64,000 bases of DNA from [Mycobacterium] vasticus (GTDB lineage: Bacteria; Actinomycetota; Actinomycetes; Mycobacteriales; Mycobacteriaceae): assembly GCF_020181595.1 (NCBI RefSeq), contig NZ_CP084028.1, positions 3,831,232 through 3,895,231 on the forward strand, read 5' to 3'. The translations under genes were made by a program, and so were the position numbers. Positions 47,386-55,964 of this stretch are shown piece after piece (the first letter of the stretch is position 1; each line of letters begins with the position of its first letter). The notes beneath the pieces are model-generated. The model was not told the DNA's origin, did not search any database, and saw only the letters and a program-made list of their open reading frames with translations.

Positions 47386-48579
47386 TCATTCACCGCCGAC
47401 GCAGATCTGGGTGGACACCGGCTGGGATTCGCCGGCCTTGACCAGCTGGTTGGCCACCTCTTCGGCGGTCATCACGAAGCCGGTGTCGGAGTCGTCGACA
47501 GCCGCACCGAACACCACGCCGAGCACCCGGCCGTTCATGTCGATCATGGGGCCGCCGGAATTACCCTGCTGCACAGTGCCTCTGATCGTGTAGACCCGGC
47601 GGGTGACGGTCGTATTGCGGTAGATGTCGGGCCCCTCGAGGTTGATCGTGTCGCGAATCCGGGCCGGGGTCGCCTCGAACACCCCGCCGCCGGGGTAGCC
47701 CAGCACCAGTGCGTCGGTGTCGGGCTGCGCCGACTTGGACGCGAACGCCAACGGCGGCAACGGCAGGTCCGGAACGGCCAGGATCGAGATGTCCTCATGG
47801 GGGTCGAAGGAGATCACGGTGGCGTCGAAGGACTTGGCGCCGCTCTCCACCGTGACGCTGTCCGAGCCGGCGACCACGTGCGCGTTCGTCATCACCCGGT
47901 TGGGTGCGATCACGAATCCGGTGCCCTCCAACACCTTCTGACAGTTGGGCGCCACGCCGCGAATCCGCAGCACACTCGGCGCGGTGGCCTCCACCACCGG
48001 ATTGGCGGCCAGCTCGGGGTCTGGAGCGTCCACCGCCGCGATCGGCGTGCGGTTGAACGGCTCGAGCACCGCCGGCAAGCCGGAGCCGTCGAGAACCGTC
48101 GACAGACGCCGTGGCACGTTCTTGAGCCACTGCGGAGCGAAGTCGTCGACCTTGCGCAACACCTGCGAGTCGTTGACAGCGGCGGCCAGGTTCGGTTGAT
48201 CGGAGGCGGTCAGCGGGGTGGCCAGCAGCCAGGAGGCCACCAGTACCACCACCAGTTGCAGCACCACGCCGACGATCGAATCTGCTGCGCGCACACCGGG
48301 ACTGCGGATCGCTCCCCGCACCGCCCGGCCGAGGACCACACCGGCGACCTCGCCGATGACCACCATGGCCAGGATCAGGAACAGCGCGGCGAACAGCTTC
48401 AGCCGGGCGCCGTCGAGGTGCTCGATCAGGTGCGGCGCCAGCAGCACGCCGGCCATGGCGCCCAGCGCGACGCCGACGAAGGACAGCAACGAGCCGAGTG
48501 CGCCGGAGCGCCAGCCGGATACCGCGGCAACAAAGGCGATCGCCAGCACGGCGATGTCGAGCCACTGCGACGACGTCAT
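47386..48579 (-). CDS. marP: Membrane serine protease MarP
   Basis: A 397-residue periplasmic protease anchored by four N-terminal helices (CvpA-like domain, residues 1 to ~160). The protease domain has His in TNAHVVAGSD, Asp in PHEDISIL and Ser in GNSGGPM. Cysteines in PNCQKV and QICVGG can form the redox-sensitive disulfide that activates the enzyme in M. tuberculosis, where MarP (Rv3671c) is needed for acid resistance through cleavage of the peptidoglycan hydrolase RipA. ATG 48579 gives the same length as Rv3671c. Confidence 0.95.
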   Translation of the reverse strand: MTSSQWLDIAVLAIAFVAAVSGWRSGALGSLLSFVGVALGAMAGVLLAPHLIEHLDGARLKLFAALFLILAMVVIGEVAGVVLGRAVRGAIRSPGVRAADSIVGVVLQLVVVLVASWLLATPLTASDQPNLAAAVNDSQVLRKVDDFAPQWLKNVPRRLSTVLDGSGLPAVLEPFNRTPIAAVDAPDPELAANPVVEATAPSVLRIRGVAPNCQKVLEGTGFVIAPNRVMTNAHVVAGSDSVTVESGAKSFDATVISFDPHEDISILAVPDLPLPPLAFASKSAQPDTDALVLGYPGGGVFEATPARIRDTINLEGPDIYRNTTVTRRVYTIRGTVQQGNSGGPMIDMNGRVLGVVFGAAVDDSDTGFVMTAEEVANQLVKAGESQPVSTQICVGGE

Positions 48580-48586
48580 ATTCCGG

Positions 48587-49309
48587 TCATCTCCGCTCTT
48601 CTCCTCCAACCATCGCCATGGCCTCGTCCAGCCCGCGCACCTCGCTGGTGTCCCAGGGCTGTGCCCAGCCCGCGACGTCCAGCATCGCCGAGATCACCTG
48701 GGCGGTGAATCCCCAGACCAACATCTCGTTGAGGCGAAACGCGGGCATCGCCCAACGCCGGCTGCGCGCATCACGGTAGACCATCAACCGGTTCTCCGGA
48801 TTGATGAATGCCCGCAGCGGGACCCTGGCCACCGCGGCGGTCTCGGCGTGGTCCACCACGCTCACCGGTCCGGGGTCTGGCGAGTAGGCCAACACCGGCA
48901 CCACCTGGAAGGCCGACGGCGCGATGAACACCTTGTCCAGCGACACCAGCGGGTGCACCCGGCTCGGGTCGATTCCGGTCTCCTCGTTGGCCTCCCGCAG
49001 TGCGGTGGCCACCGGCCCCGCATCGCCGGGATCAACCGCACCGCCGGGGAACGCCGCCTGGCCGGCATGATGGCGCAGCGTCGAGGCTCGCACCGTCACC
49101 AACAGGTCGGCGGAGTCCGGGTTCTCGCCCGACGGCGGACCGGAGAACAGCACCAGCACCGCGGCGTCGCGCCGGGCCCCGGTGAGGGTGGCCTGGGCGT
49201 TGGCCGCCTTGATCATCGCGCGCACGTCGAACGGCAGCCGGTGCACATACGCCTCGGACATCTTCGCGGCGTTGTCGACCAGCGGCCGCAGCCAGGTCGG
49301 GGCGGTCAT
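48587..49309 (-). CDS. CoA-type Nudix hydrolase (Rv3672c-like)
   Basis: A 240-residue Nudix enzyme of the CoA pyrophosphatase subgroup, recognised by the upstream signature STLRHHAGQAAFPGG followed by the Nudix box with core ALREANEETGI. It likely hydrolyses CoA or acyl-CoA diphosphate bonds. Four-base overlap with the thioredoxin-like gene upstream (ATGA type) and seven bases before marP: an operon nth - tlpA - Nudix - marP. Confidence 0.9.
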   Translation of the reverse strand: MTAPTWLRPLVDNAAKMSEAYVHRLPFDVRAMIKAANAQATLTGARRDAAVLVLFSGPPSGENPDSADLLVTVRASTLRHHAGQAAFPGGAVDPGDAGPVATALREANEETGIDPSRVHPLVSLDKVFIAPSAFQVVPVLAYSPDPGPVSVVDHAETAAVARVPLRAFINPENRLMVYRDARSRRWAMPAFRLNEMLVWGFTAQVISAMLDVAGWAQPWDTSEVRGLDEAMAMVGGEERR

Positions 49310-49914
49310 AGCGCCTCCTCGACGGCGGTGGCGATCGCCTCGGGGGTGGCGAAGGGCTGCGGCAGGATGCGGGCAACGCTACCGTCGGCGGCCAGCACCA
49401 CGGTCGCTGGCATCACGTTGGGTACCCGCAACGCCGCCGCGATCTGTCGCCGGGGGTCCTGCAGCGTGGGCAGCCGCACCCCGAGCTCGGCGAGCAGAGC
49501 CAGGGCCGCTGCCTCGTTGTCGTCCTGGTGGACGGTCACCACCGTCACGCCCGGGCCGGCGCGGCGCTGATACTCGGCCAGGGCGGGCAGTTCGTCACGG
49601 CACGGCCCGCACCAGTACGCCCACAGGTTGATCACCGCGGGGCGGCCGGCGAACATGCCGGCCACCTGCACGGGCTCGCCGTCGGCGGCGCATTCGACGC
49701 TGACCTGGCGCAGCGCGGCCGGACCCGCGCCGGGTGCGTCGGCCGCGCAGGCCGGCAGTGCGGCACGTTCACGAAGCACTGTCAGGTCCTGCCCGGCGGC
49801 GACACCGGGCACCGGCGACGCCGTCGGGTGATGGCGCAACTGCGCGAGCAGGCCCACGACCAGGGCCACCGCCACCGCCAATACCGCGAGGGTCCACCCA
49901 GTCCGCCTGCTCAT
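49306..49914 (-). CDS. TlpA-like membrane-anchored thioredoxin (Rv3673c-like)
   Basis: A 202-residue thioredoxin-fold protein tethered by an N-terminal helix (WTLAVLAVAVALVVGLLAQL) and facing outside. The redox site is WCGPC in INLWAYWCGPCRDELPAL, with the cis-Pro in NVMPATVV. Two further cysteines occur before the fold (LPACAAD, VECAAD). It may reduce or form disulfides in envelope proteins; the neighbour MarP carries a regulatory disulfide, which is a possible link by inference. Confidence 0.9.
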   Translation of the reverse strand: MSRRTGWTLAVLAVAVALVVGLLAQLRHHPTASPVPGVAAGQDLTVLRERAALPACAADAPGAGPAALRQVSVECAADGEPVQVAGMFAGRPAVINLWAYWCGPCRDELPALAEYQRRAGPGVTVVTVHQDDNEAAALALLAELGVRLPTLQDPRRQIAAALRVPNVMPATVVLAADGSVARILPQPFATPEAIATAVEEAL

Positions 49915-49918
49915 CGCC

Positions 49919-50665
49919 CTACAGCCCGGCCAGGGCCAGCAGATGCTCGGTCTCGGGGCCTTTGACCAGGGCCGCAGCCTCGGCCGGTGCGGTGGGCCCC
50001 AGCCCGAACGACGGGCAGTCCTTGGCCAGCAGGCACACCCCGCAGGCGGGTTTGCGGGCGTGGCAGACCCGGCGGCCGTGGAAGATCACCCGGTGCGACA
50101 GCAGCGTCCACTCCTTGCGCTCGATCAGCTCACCGACGGCGTGCTCGACCTTGACCGGGTCCTCCTCGACGGTCCAGGCCCAGCGCCGCACCAGCCGGCC
50201 GAAGTGGGTGTCGACGGTGATGCCCGGTACCCCGAACGCATTGCCCAGGATCACGTTGGCGGTCTTGCGGCCGACGCCGGGCAGGCGCACCAGCTCGTCC
50301 ATGGTGTCGGGCAGTTCCCCGTCGAACCGCTCGACGAGTGCCTGGCCCAGCTTGATCAACGACGTCGTCTTGTTGCGGTAGAAGCCGGTCGGCCGGATCA
50401 TCTCCTCCAGCTCGACGCGATCCGCCTGGGCGTAGTCGATCGCCGCCGGGTACCGGGCGAACAGCGCCGGCGTCGTGAGGTTCACCCGCACGTCGGTGCA
50501 CTGCGCCGAGAGCACCGTGGCGACGGCCAGCTCCAGCGGTGTGGTGAAGTCCAATTCGCAGTGGGCATCCGGAAATGCCTGCGCCAGAGTGCGATTCATC
50601 CGCCGGGCGCGCCGCACCAGCCCGGTCTTCGTCTCCGTCCGGGTGGCCCGCAACGCCTTGTCCAC
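49919..50665 (-). CDS. nth: Endonuclease III
   Basis: A 248-residue base-excision repair glycosylase/AP lyase for oxidised pyrimidines. The helix-hairpin-helix [13 protein letters not shown], the catalytic Asp in TVDTHFGRL and the 4Fe-4S cluster ([17 protein letters not shown], spacing C-x6-C-x2-C-x5-C) are complete. The catalytic Lys lies in [18 protein letters not shown] 50665 has GGAGG at five bases; a GTG two codons earlier lies inside that site and is rejected. Confidence 0.95.
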   Translation of the reverse strand: MDKALRATRTETKTGLVRRARRMNRTLAQAFPDAHCELDFTTPLELAVATVLSAQCTDVRVNLTTPALFARYPAAIDYAQADRVELEEMIRPTGFYRNKTTSLIKLGQALVERFDGELPDTMDELVRLPGVGRKTANVILGNAFGVPGITVDTHFGRLVRRWAWTVEEDPVKVEHAVGELIERKEWTLLSHRVIFHGRRVCHARKPACGVCLLAKDCPSFGLGPTAPAEAAALVKGPETEHLLALAGL

Positions 50666-50719
50666 TGTCACCTCCGACAGGGTACTAATTCGTGACCCCA
50701 ATGAGACCTTGCCCATGTT

Positions 50720-50725
50720 TACTGT
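50720..50725 (+). promoter_or_regulatory. -10 box, leaderless start of small membrane protein gene
   Basis: TACTGT, six bases, GTG 50732. Confidence 0.5.
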
Positions 50726-50731
50726 CACCTT

Positions 50732-50872
50732 GTGTCCTGGCTGCTGATCACCGCCATCCCAACGCTGTTGATGCTGGCAGCCGTCGGGCTGGAGCGTATC
50801 GAAACCGGGTTGAGCCAGGTGGAGACTACGAATCCGCAGTTTCCCGAGACTCATGGCGCCAATCATGTGTAG
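50732..50872 (+). CDS. Small membrane protein, 46 aa (Rv3675-like position)
   Basis: A 46-residue peptide: one helix ([19 protein letters not shown]) followed by a polar tail ending HGANHV. The leaderless -10 spacing and the codon pattern support a real gene. In M. tuberculosis a small membrane protein (Rv3675) occupies the same place between nth and crp. Function unknown. Confidence 0.65.
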   Translation: MSWLLITAIPTLLMLAAVGLERIETGLSQVETTNPQFPETHGANHV

Positions 50873-50976
50873 CGTTGACAGGCCACTTGACGCCTGGCTC
50901 TAGACTCACATTGCCAGTCGAGTAGAGGCTGGCGCTTGCGCTTTTCAGACCGTCACCTAGACATCTAAGGGGCAAC

Positions 50977-51651
50977 GTGGACGAGATCCTGGCCAGGGCC
51001 GGAATCTTCCAGGGAGTTGAGCCCAGCGCCGTCGCAGCGCTGACCAAGCAGCTTCAGCCCGTGGACTTTCCGCGCGGACACACCGTGTTCGCCGAAGGCG
51101 AGCCCGGCGACCGGCTGTACATCATCGTCACCGGGAAGGTGAAGATCGGCCGACGCTCACCGGACGGCCGGGAGAACCTGCTGACGATCATGGGCCCGTC
51201 GGACATGTTCGGCGAGCTGTCGATCTTCGACCCCGGCCCGCGGACCTCCAGCGCGACCACCATCACCGAGGTGCGGGCCGTGTCGATGGACCGCGACGCA
51301 CTGCGGTCGTGGATCTCCGATCGGCCCGAGATCGCCGAGCAGCTGCTGCGGGTGTTGGCCCGCCGGCTCCGGCGCACCAACAACAACCTGGCCGATCTGA
51401 TCTTCACCGACGTGCCCGGCCGGGTCGCCAAGCAGCTGCTGCAGCTGGCCCAGCGGTTCGGTACCCAGGAGGGCGGCGCCCTGCGGGTCACCCACGACCT
51501 GACCCAGGAGGAGATCGCTCAGCTCGTCGGGGCGTCGCGGGAGACGGTGAACAAGGCGCTGGCCGACTTCGCCCACCGCGGCTGGATCCGGCTGGAGGGC
51601 AAGAGTGTGCTGATCTCGGACTCGGAGCGCCTGGCCCGCCGAGCGCGGTAG
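50977..51651 (+). CDS. crp: cAMP receptor protein, Crp/Fnr family regulator
   Basis: A 224-residue regulator, same length as M. tuberculosis Crp (Rv3676). The cAMP-binding beta-roll covers residues ~15-120 with [17 protein letters not shown] as phosphate-binding cassette; the C-terminal winged HTH is [26 protein letters not shown] lies ahead of GTG 50977. It binds TGTGA/TCACA-type half-sites in other mycobacteria. The adenylate cyclase in this window can supply its ligand. Confidence 0.97.
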   Translation: MDEILARAGIFQGVEPSAVAALTKQLQPVDFPRGHTVFAEGEPGDRLYIIVTGKVKIGRRSPDGRENLLTIMGPSDMFGELSIFDPGPRTSSATTITEVRAVSMDRDALRSWISDRPEIAEQLLRVLARRLRRTNNNLADLIFTDVPGRVAKQLLQLAQRFGTQEGGALRVTHDLTQEEIAQLVGASRETVNKALADFAHRGWIRLEGKSVLISDSERLARRAR

Positions 51652-51663
51652 CTTTCTCCCCGA

Positions 51664-51720
51664 GAGCGTGCAGAATTGTCCGCGCCCACCTGGCGTTTTG
51701 GTGAACAACTCTGCACGCTC
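51664..51720. repeat. 16-bp imperfect inverted repeat between convergent crp and MBL genes
   Basis: Arms GAGCGTGCAGAATTGT (51664-51679) and ACAACTCTGCACGCTC (51705-51720) pair at 15 of 16 positions around a 25-base spacer. It may act as a bidirectional terminator or be a dispersed element. Confidence 0.7.
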
Positions 51721-51731
51721 GGCGTTGTAGA

Positions 51732-52502
51732 TCAGCCCCGCAGGTAGTCCAGCTGGGCCTGCACCGACCACTCCGCGGCGCCCCACAGTTCCTCGGCCAC
51801 ATCGGTGTAGACGTGTTCGACCACCTGCCGGGCCGTCGCGTCGTCGCCCAGCGCGCTCAGCGCCGAGCGCACCTGGTCCAGGCGCTGCTCACGGTGGGCC
51901 AGATATCCGGCGGCCACCGCGTCGATGTTCGGCAGCTCCGGTCCGTGCCCGGGCAGCACGGTCCGTCCGCCCAGCCCGCGCAGCCGCTGCAGCGAGTCCA
52001 GGTAGTGCGCCAGGTCGCCGTCTTCGGTGTCGATCACAGTGGTGCCGCGGCCCAGCACCGTGTCGGCGGTCAGCACGGCGTCATCGAGTAGGAACGACAG
52101 CGAGTCCGCACTGTGGCCGGGGGTGGCCAGCACCGTGATGCGCAGCCCGGCCGCGTCGATCACCTGACCGTCGATCAGGCCGCCGCCCATCCGGCGCTGA
52201 AATCCGCTGCCGGCCGAGTACACCGGCGCACCGGTCGCCTCGGCCAGTTTGTCGATGCCGTCGGTGTGATCGAAATGCCGGTGACTGATCAGCACCAATG
52301 CGATCTTGCCGATGTCGGCGAGCCGGCCGATGTGCTCGTCGTCGTCGGGCCCGGGGTCGACGATCACCACCTCGTCGCTGCGGCCCCCGCGCAGCACCCA
52401 GGTGTTGGTGCCGTCCAGCGTCATCAGGCCGGGGTTGTCGGCCAGCAGCACCGACGCGGTCTCGGTGACCGGCCGCAGCTGCCCGTAGGCGGGATGCGAC
52501 AC
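51732..52502 (-). CDS. Metallo-beta-lactamase-fold hydrolase (Rv3677c-like)
   Basis: A 256-residue protein with the metal motif SHRHFDHTDG (HxHxDH), a second His in TPGHSADSLSF, Asp in LTADTVLG and His in LPGHGPEL, so the two-metal site looks complete. The C-terminal helix-rich part resembles the LACTB2-type hydrolase/ribonuclease group. It starts two bases after the RidA stop, so it belongs to the same minus-strand operon. Substrate unknown. Confidence 0.9.
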   Translation of the reverse strand: MSHPAYGQLRPVTETASVLLADNPGLMTLDGTNTWVLRGGRSDEVVIVDPGPDDDEHIGRLADIGKIALVLISHRHFDHTDGIDKLAEATGAPVYSAGSGFQRRMGGGLIDGQVIDAAGLRITVLATPGHSADSLSFLLDDAVLTADTVLGRGTTVIDTEDGDLAHYLDSLQRLRGLGGRTVLPGHGPELPNIDAVAAGYLAHREQRLDQVRSALSALGDDATARQVVEHVYTDVAEELWGAAEWSVQAQLDYLRG

Positions 52503-52504
52503 GC

Positions 52505-52963
52505 CTACCTGATCTCCACGATCAACTCCACCTCGACGGGCGCGTCCAGCGGCAGCTCGGAGACCCCGACCGCCGAGCGGGCATGTGCCCCGGCCTCACC
52601 GAAGATCTGGCCCAGCAACTCGGAGGCGCCGTTGACCACGGCGGGCTGGCCGTTGAAGTTCGTCGCCGAGGCGACGAATCCGACCACCTTGACCACCCGG
52701 GTCACCGAGTCGAGCCCGACCAGGGCGTCCACGGCGGCCAGCGCGTTGAGCGCGCAGGTCCGGGCCAGTGCGTAGGCGTCCTCCGGGCTGACATCCGCGC
52801 CGCCGACTTTGCCGGTACGGGCCAGCTTGCCGTCGGCGATGGGCAGCTGACCGGAGGTGTAGACCAGGTTGCCGGTGCGGACCGCCGGCACATAGGCCGC
52901 CAGCGGCGCCGCCGTCTGCGGCAACTCGATCCCCAGCTCACTCAGCCGGGCCCGCCAGCTCAT
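52505..52963 (-). CDS. RidA-family (YjgF) protein (Rv3678c-like)
   Basis: A 152-residue protein of the RidA superfamily, which clears reactive enamine/imine intermediates as a trimer. Motifs YTSGQLPI, the central Cys/Asn-rich helix ARTCALNALAAVDAL, and the C-terminal AHARSAVGVSELPLDAPVEVE are typical; the Arg in HARSAVG corresponds to the substrate-carboxylate Arg. ATG 52963 overlaps the preceding stop (ATGA). Confidence 0.9.
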   Translation of the reverse strand: MSWRARLSELGIELPQTAAPLAAYVPAVRTGNLVYTSGQLPIADGKLARTGKVGGADVSPEDAYALARTCALNALAAVDALVGLDSVTRVVKVVGFVASATNFNGQPAVVNGASELLGQIFGEAGAHARSAVGVSELPLDAPVEVELIVEIR

Positions 52964-53121
52964 TTCGGGCGTTTCATGAAGGCGATGAGCTGTTCGCCGG
53001 ACGGCCCCGGCATCACCGACACCAGTTCCCAGCCGTCCTCGCCCCACTGGTCCAGAATCTGCTTGGTGGCGTGCGTGATCAAGGGGACGGTGACGTACTC
53101 CCATACCGTGCGCTGGCTCAT
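52960..53121 (-). CDS. DUF4177-type small protein, 53 aa (Rv3678A-like)
   Basis: A 53-residue protein (WEYVTVPLI...WGEDGWELVSVM) of the short DUF4177 fold, a strand-helix-strand unit of unknown role. It begins the operon: a TAAGCT box on the minus strand (53129-53134) lies seven bases before ATG 53121, so the mRNA is leaderless. Confidence 0.85.
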   Translation of the reverse strand: MSQRTVWEYVTVPLITHATKQILDQWGEDGWELVSVMPGPSGEQLIAFMKRPK

Positions 53122-53171
53122 GTGGGCGAGCTTATCGCTAGCCCGTGCAGGCACTTGGTTAGCATGCAGTG

Positions 53172-54185
53172 GTGATTGCCACACCCGAGCCCGCCATCGG
53201 CTGGCCTTCGCGCTTGACGAAGGCCAGGCTGCATTTCGTGACCGGCAAGGGCGGCACCGGCAAAACGACGGTGGCGGCCGCGCTGGCCTTGTCGCTGGCG
53301 GCCGGCGGACGCCGGGTCTTGCTGGTGGAAGTCGAAGAGCGTCAGGGCATCGCGCAACTCTTCGATGTGCCGCCGCTGCCCATTGCCCCACTGAAGGTCG
53401 CGACCGCCGAGGACGGCGGCCAGGTCGACGCGCTGGCGATGGACATCGAGGCCGCATTCCTGGAGTACCTCGACCTGTTCTACAACCTGGGCATCGCCGG
53501 GCGGGCGATGCGCCGCGTCGGGGCCGTCGAATTCGCCACCACGATCGCGCCGGGCCTGCGTGACGTGATCCTCACCGGCAAGATCAAATACCACGTCATC
53601 CAGGTCGACAAGAATAAGAAGCACGTCTACGACGCGGTCGTGGTCGACGCACCGCCGACCGGCCGGATCGCGCGCTTCCTCGACGTCACCAAGGCGGTGT
53701 CGCAGCTGGCCAAGGGCGGCCCGGTGCACTCGCAGGCCGACGGCGTGGTCAAACTGCTGCATTCGGACCAGACCGCGATCCACCTGGTGACGCTGCTGGA
53801 GTCGCTGCCGATGCAGGAGACGCTGGAGGCCATCGAGGAGCTGCGGGAACTGGACCTGCCGATCGGCAGTGTGATCGTCAACCGCGATATCCCCGCGCAC
53901 CTGTCCCCCGCCGATCTGGCCAAGGCAGCCGAGGGCGTCGTCGACGCCGACGCGGTCCGGGCCGGCCTGGCCAAAGCAGGGATCACCCTGGACGACGACG
54001 ATTTCGCCGGCCTGCTGACCGAGACCATTCAGCACGCCACCCGGGTCAGCGCCCGGACCGAGACGGCCGAACAGCTTGAGCGCCTCGACGTGCCGCGCCT
54101 GCACCTGCCGACGATCGCTGATGGGGTCGACCTGGGCAGCCTCTATGAGCTCTCCGAGATTCTCGCCCGACAGGGGGTTCGATGA
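53172..54185 (+). CDS. Get3/ArsA-like anion-transport-type ATPase, first subunit (Rv3679-like)
   Basis: A 337-residue deviant P-loop ATPase. Walker [13 protein letters not shown] with the signature Lys, switch-like [11 protein letters not shown] and an A-loop ([15 protein letters not shown]). It corresponds to Rv3679, which forms a heteromeric Get3-like complex with the next gene's product in M. tuberculosis. GTG 53172 is chosen over GTG 53169 because the TAGCAT box ends six bases before it. Overlaps the next gene by four bases. Confidence 0.9.
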   Translation: MIATPEPAIGWPSRLTKARLHFVTGKGGTGKTTVAAALALSLAAGGRRVLLVEVEERQGIAQLFDVPPLPIAPLKVATAEDGGQVDALAMDIEAAFLEYLDLFYNLGIAGRAMRRVGAVEFATTIAPGLRDVILTGKIKYHVIQVDKNKKHVYDAVVVDAPPTGRIARFLDVTKAVSQLAKGGPVHSQADGVVKLLHSDQTAIHLVTLLESLPMQETLEAIEELRELDLPIGSVIVNRDIPAHLSPADLAKAAEGVVDADAVRAGLAKAGITLDDDDFAGLLTETIQHATRVSARTETAEQLERLDVPRLHLPTIADGVDLGSLYELSEILARQGVR

Positions 54186-55306
54186 CACCCGATCCGGCCG
54201 GCCACCCGCCGGCACTGGACATGGCCGCCATCCTGGCCGACACCTCCAACCGCGTGGTGGTGTGCTGCGGAGCCGGTGGCGTCGGCAAGACCACCACGGC
54301 CGCCGCCATGGCGCTGCGCGCCGCCGAGTACGGCCGCACCGTGGTGGTGCTGACCATCGACCCGGCGCGCCGGCTGGCACAGGCCCTGGGCATCGACGAT
54401 CTGGGCAACACACCGCAGCGGGTGCCGTTGGGCCCGGAGGTCCCCGGTCAGCTCTACGCGATGATGCTCGACATGCGCCGCACGTTCGACGAGATGGTGA
54501 CGCAGTACTCCGGCCCGGAGCGGGCGGAGGCGATCCTGAACAACCAGTTCTACCAAACGGTCGCCACCTCGCTGTCCGGCACGCAGGAGTACATGGCGAT
54601 GGAGAAACTCGGCCAGTTGCTGGCCGAGGACCGTTGGGATCTGGTGGTGGTGGACACCCCGCCGTCGCGTAACGCCTTGGACTTCCTGGACGCGCCGCGG
54701 CGGCTCGGCAGCTTCATGGACAGTCGGCTGTGGAAGCTGCTGCTGGGGCCGGGCCGCGGTATCGGCAAGCTGGTGGCCGGCGCCGTCGGCCTGGCGATGA
54801 AGGCCCTGTCGACCGTGCTCGGATCTCAGATGCTTTCCGACGCAGCGGGTTTCGTTCAGTCACTGGACGCCACCTTCGGCGGCTTCCGGGAGAAGGCGGA
54901 CCGCACCTACGAGCTGCTCAAGCGCCGCGGCACCCAGTTCGTGGTGGTCTCGGCGGCCGAACCCGACGCATTGCGCGAGGCGTCGTTCTTCGTCGACCGG
55001 CTCTCCAGTGAGCACATGCCGTTGGCCGGGCTGGTTCTCAACCGCACCCATCCGATGCTGTGCGCGCTGCCCGTCGAGCGCGCCATCGACGCCATCGAGA
55101 CCCTGGACGGAACCGACGGCCTCACCGTCGCGGCGCTGCGGATTCACGCCGAGCGCGGTGCCACCGCCAAGCGTGAGATCCGGCTGCTGTCGCGCTTCAC
55201 CCGGGCCAACCCGCGGGTCGCGATCGTCGGGGTGCCGTCGCTGCCGTTCGATGTGTCAGATCTGGACGCGCTGACCGCGATTGCCGACCAACTGACGGCC
55301 AAGTAA
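54182..55306 (+). CDS. Get3/ArsA-like ATPase, second subunit (Rv3680-like)
   Basis: A 374-residue partner of the preceding ATPase. Walker [16 protein letters not shown], switch [21 protein letters not shown], and [16 protein letters not shown] long helical hairpin ([19 protein letters not shown]) could form the hydrophobic client groove seen in Get3. Coupled by ATGA to the first subunit. The client or anion is unknown; in M. tuberculosis the pair was linked to glycerol and nitric-oxide tolerance. Confidence 0.9.
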   Translation: MTPDPAGHPPALDMAAILADTSNRVVVCCGAGGVGKTTTAAAMALRAAEYGRTVVVLTIDPARRLAQALGIDDLGNTPQRVPLGPEVPGQLYAMMLDMRRTFDEMVTQYSGPERAEAILNNQFYQTVATSLSGTQEYMAMEKLGQLLAEDRWDLVVVDTPPSRNALDFLDAPRRLGSFMDSRLWKLLLGPGRGIGKLVAGAVGLAMKALSTVLGSQMLSDAAGFVQSLDATFGGFREKADRTYELLKRRGTQFVVVSAAEPDALREASFFVDRLSSEHMPLAGLVLNRTHPMLCALPVERAIDAIETLDGTDGLTVAALRIHAERGATAKREIRLLSRFTRANPRVAIVGVPSLPFDVSDLDALTAIADQLTAK

Positions 55307-55331
55307 CTGCGAAGAACGTCTCAGCGGGATA

Positions 55332-55697
55332 TCAGCCCGCGTCGCGCTGCTTGCGCTGGGCGGCGAAGTACTCCCGCCAGGAGGTCACCTCGGGGTGCTG
55401 CTTGAGCAGTGCGCGGCGCTGCCGTTCGGTCATGCCGCCCCACACGCCGAATTCGACGCGGTTGTCCAGGGCGTCGGCCAGGCAGTCGAGGACGACCGGG
55501 CAGTGCCGACAGATCACCGCGGCCTTGCGCTGGGCGGCGCCGCGGACGAAGAGCTCATCGGGGTCTGCGGTCCGGCAGAGTGCCTTGGAGACCCAGGCAA
55601 TGCGACCCTCGTCCTGCACGCCGCGCAGGACGGGTCTTACGTCTGGGCTCGCCGGCATGGTGGTGCTGTGAACCGCGGGCTGCGTAACAACAGACAC
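55332..55697 (-). CDS. whiB4: WhiB4 redox-sensing regulator
   Basis: A 121-residue WhiB protein. Four iron-sulfur cysteines at 41, 63, 66 and 72 (C-x21-C-x2-C-x5-C), then the GVWGGMTERQRR turn and a basic DNA-binding tail. Position between the ATPase pair and ponA2 matches Rv3681c. WhiB4 senses O2/NO and oxidative stress through a 4Fe-4S cluster and condenses DNA when oxidised. GTG 55697 has GGAGG about seven bases upstream. Confidence 0.95.
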   Translation of the reverse strand: MSVVTQPAVHSTTMPASPDVRPVLRGVQDEGRIAWVSKALCRTADPDELFVRGAAQRKAAVICRHCPVVLDCLADALDNRVEFGVWGGMTERQRRALLKQHPEVTSWREYFAAQRKQRDAG

Positions 55698-55951
55698 TGA
55701 CGATCCTCCATCCCGGCCGCCCCCGCAGCCACCTGTTCAACACATCAACGCCGACCACTACTGCGATCTACGCCACATCGTGTCATCAGTGTTACCTGAA
55801 TCGCACTTGTTGTCCAAGTTAGGTGGTCAGGTGGCGTCTGCGCAACCGGTAGGCGGCCCCTTTTTTGGGACAACCGTGCAGTCCGATCATGATCTGGAGC
55901 TATCCGGGGCGGGTTCGGGGTCTTCGGACAAGCAGCGTCAGGCGCCGGGGT

Positions 55952-55957
55952 TAGTGT
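55952..55957 (+). promoter_or_regulatory. -10 box of leaderless ponA2 mRNA
   Basis: TAGTGT followed by seven bases and ATG 55965. I saw no further gene in the 267 bases between whiB4 and ponA2. Confidence 0.55.
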
Positions 55958-55964
55958 GTTAGCC

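Noticed and set aside
50881..50910. Crp autoregulatory site upstream of crp
   Set aside because: Only one half-site (TCACA) is good; the partner half does not match TGTGA.
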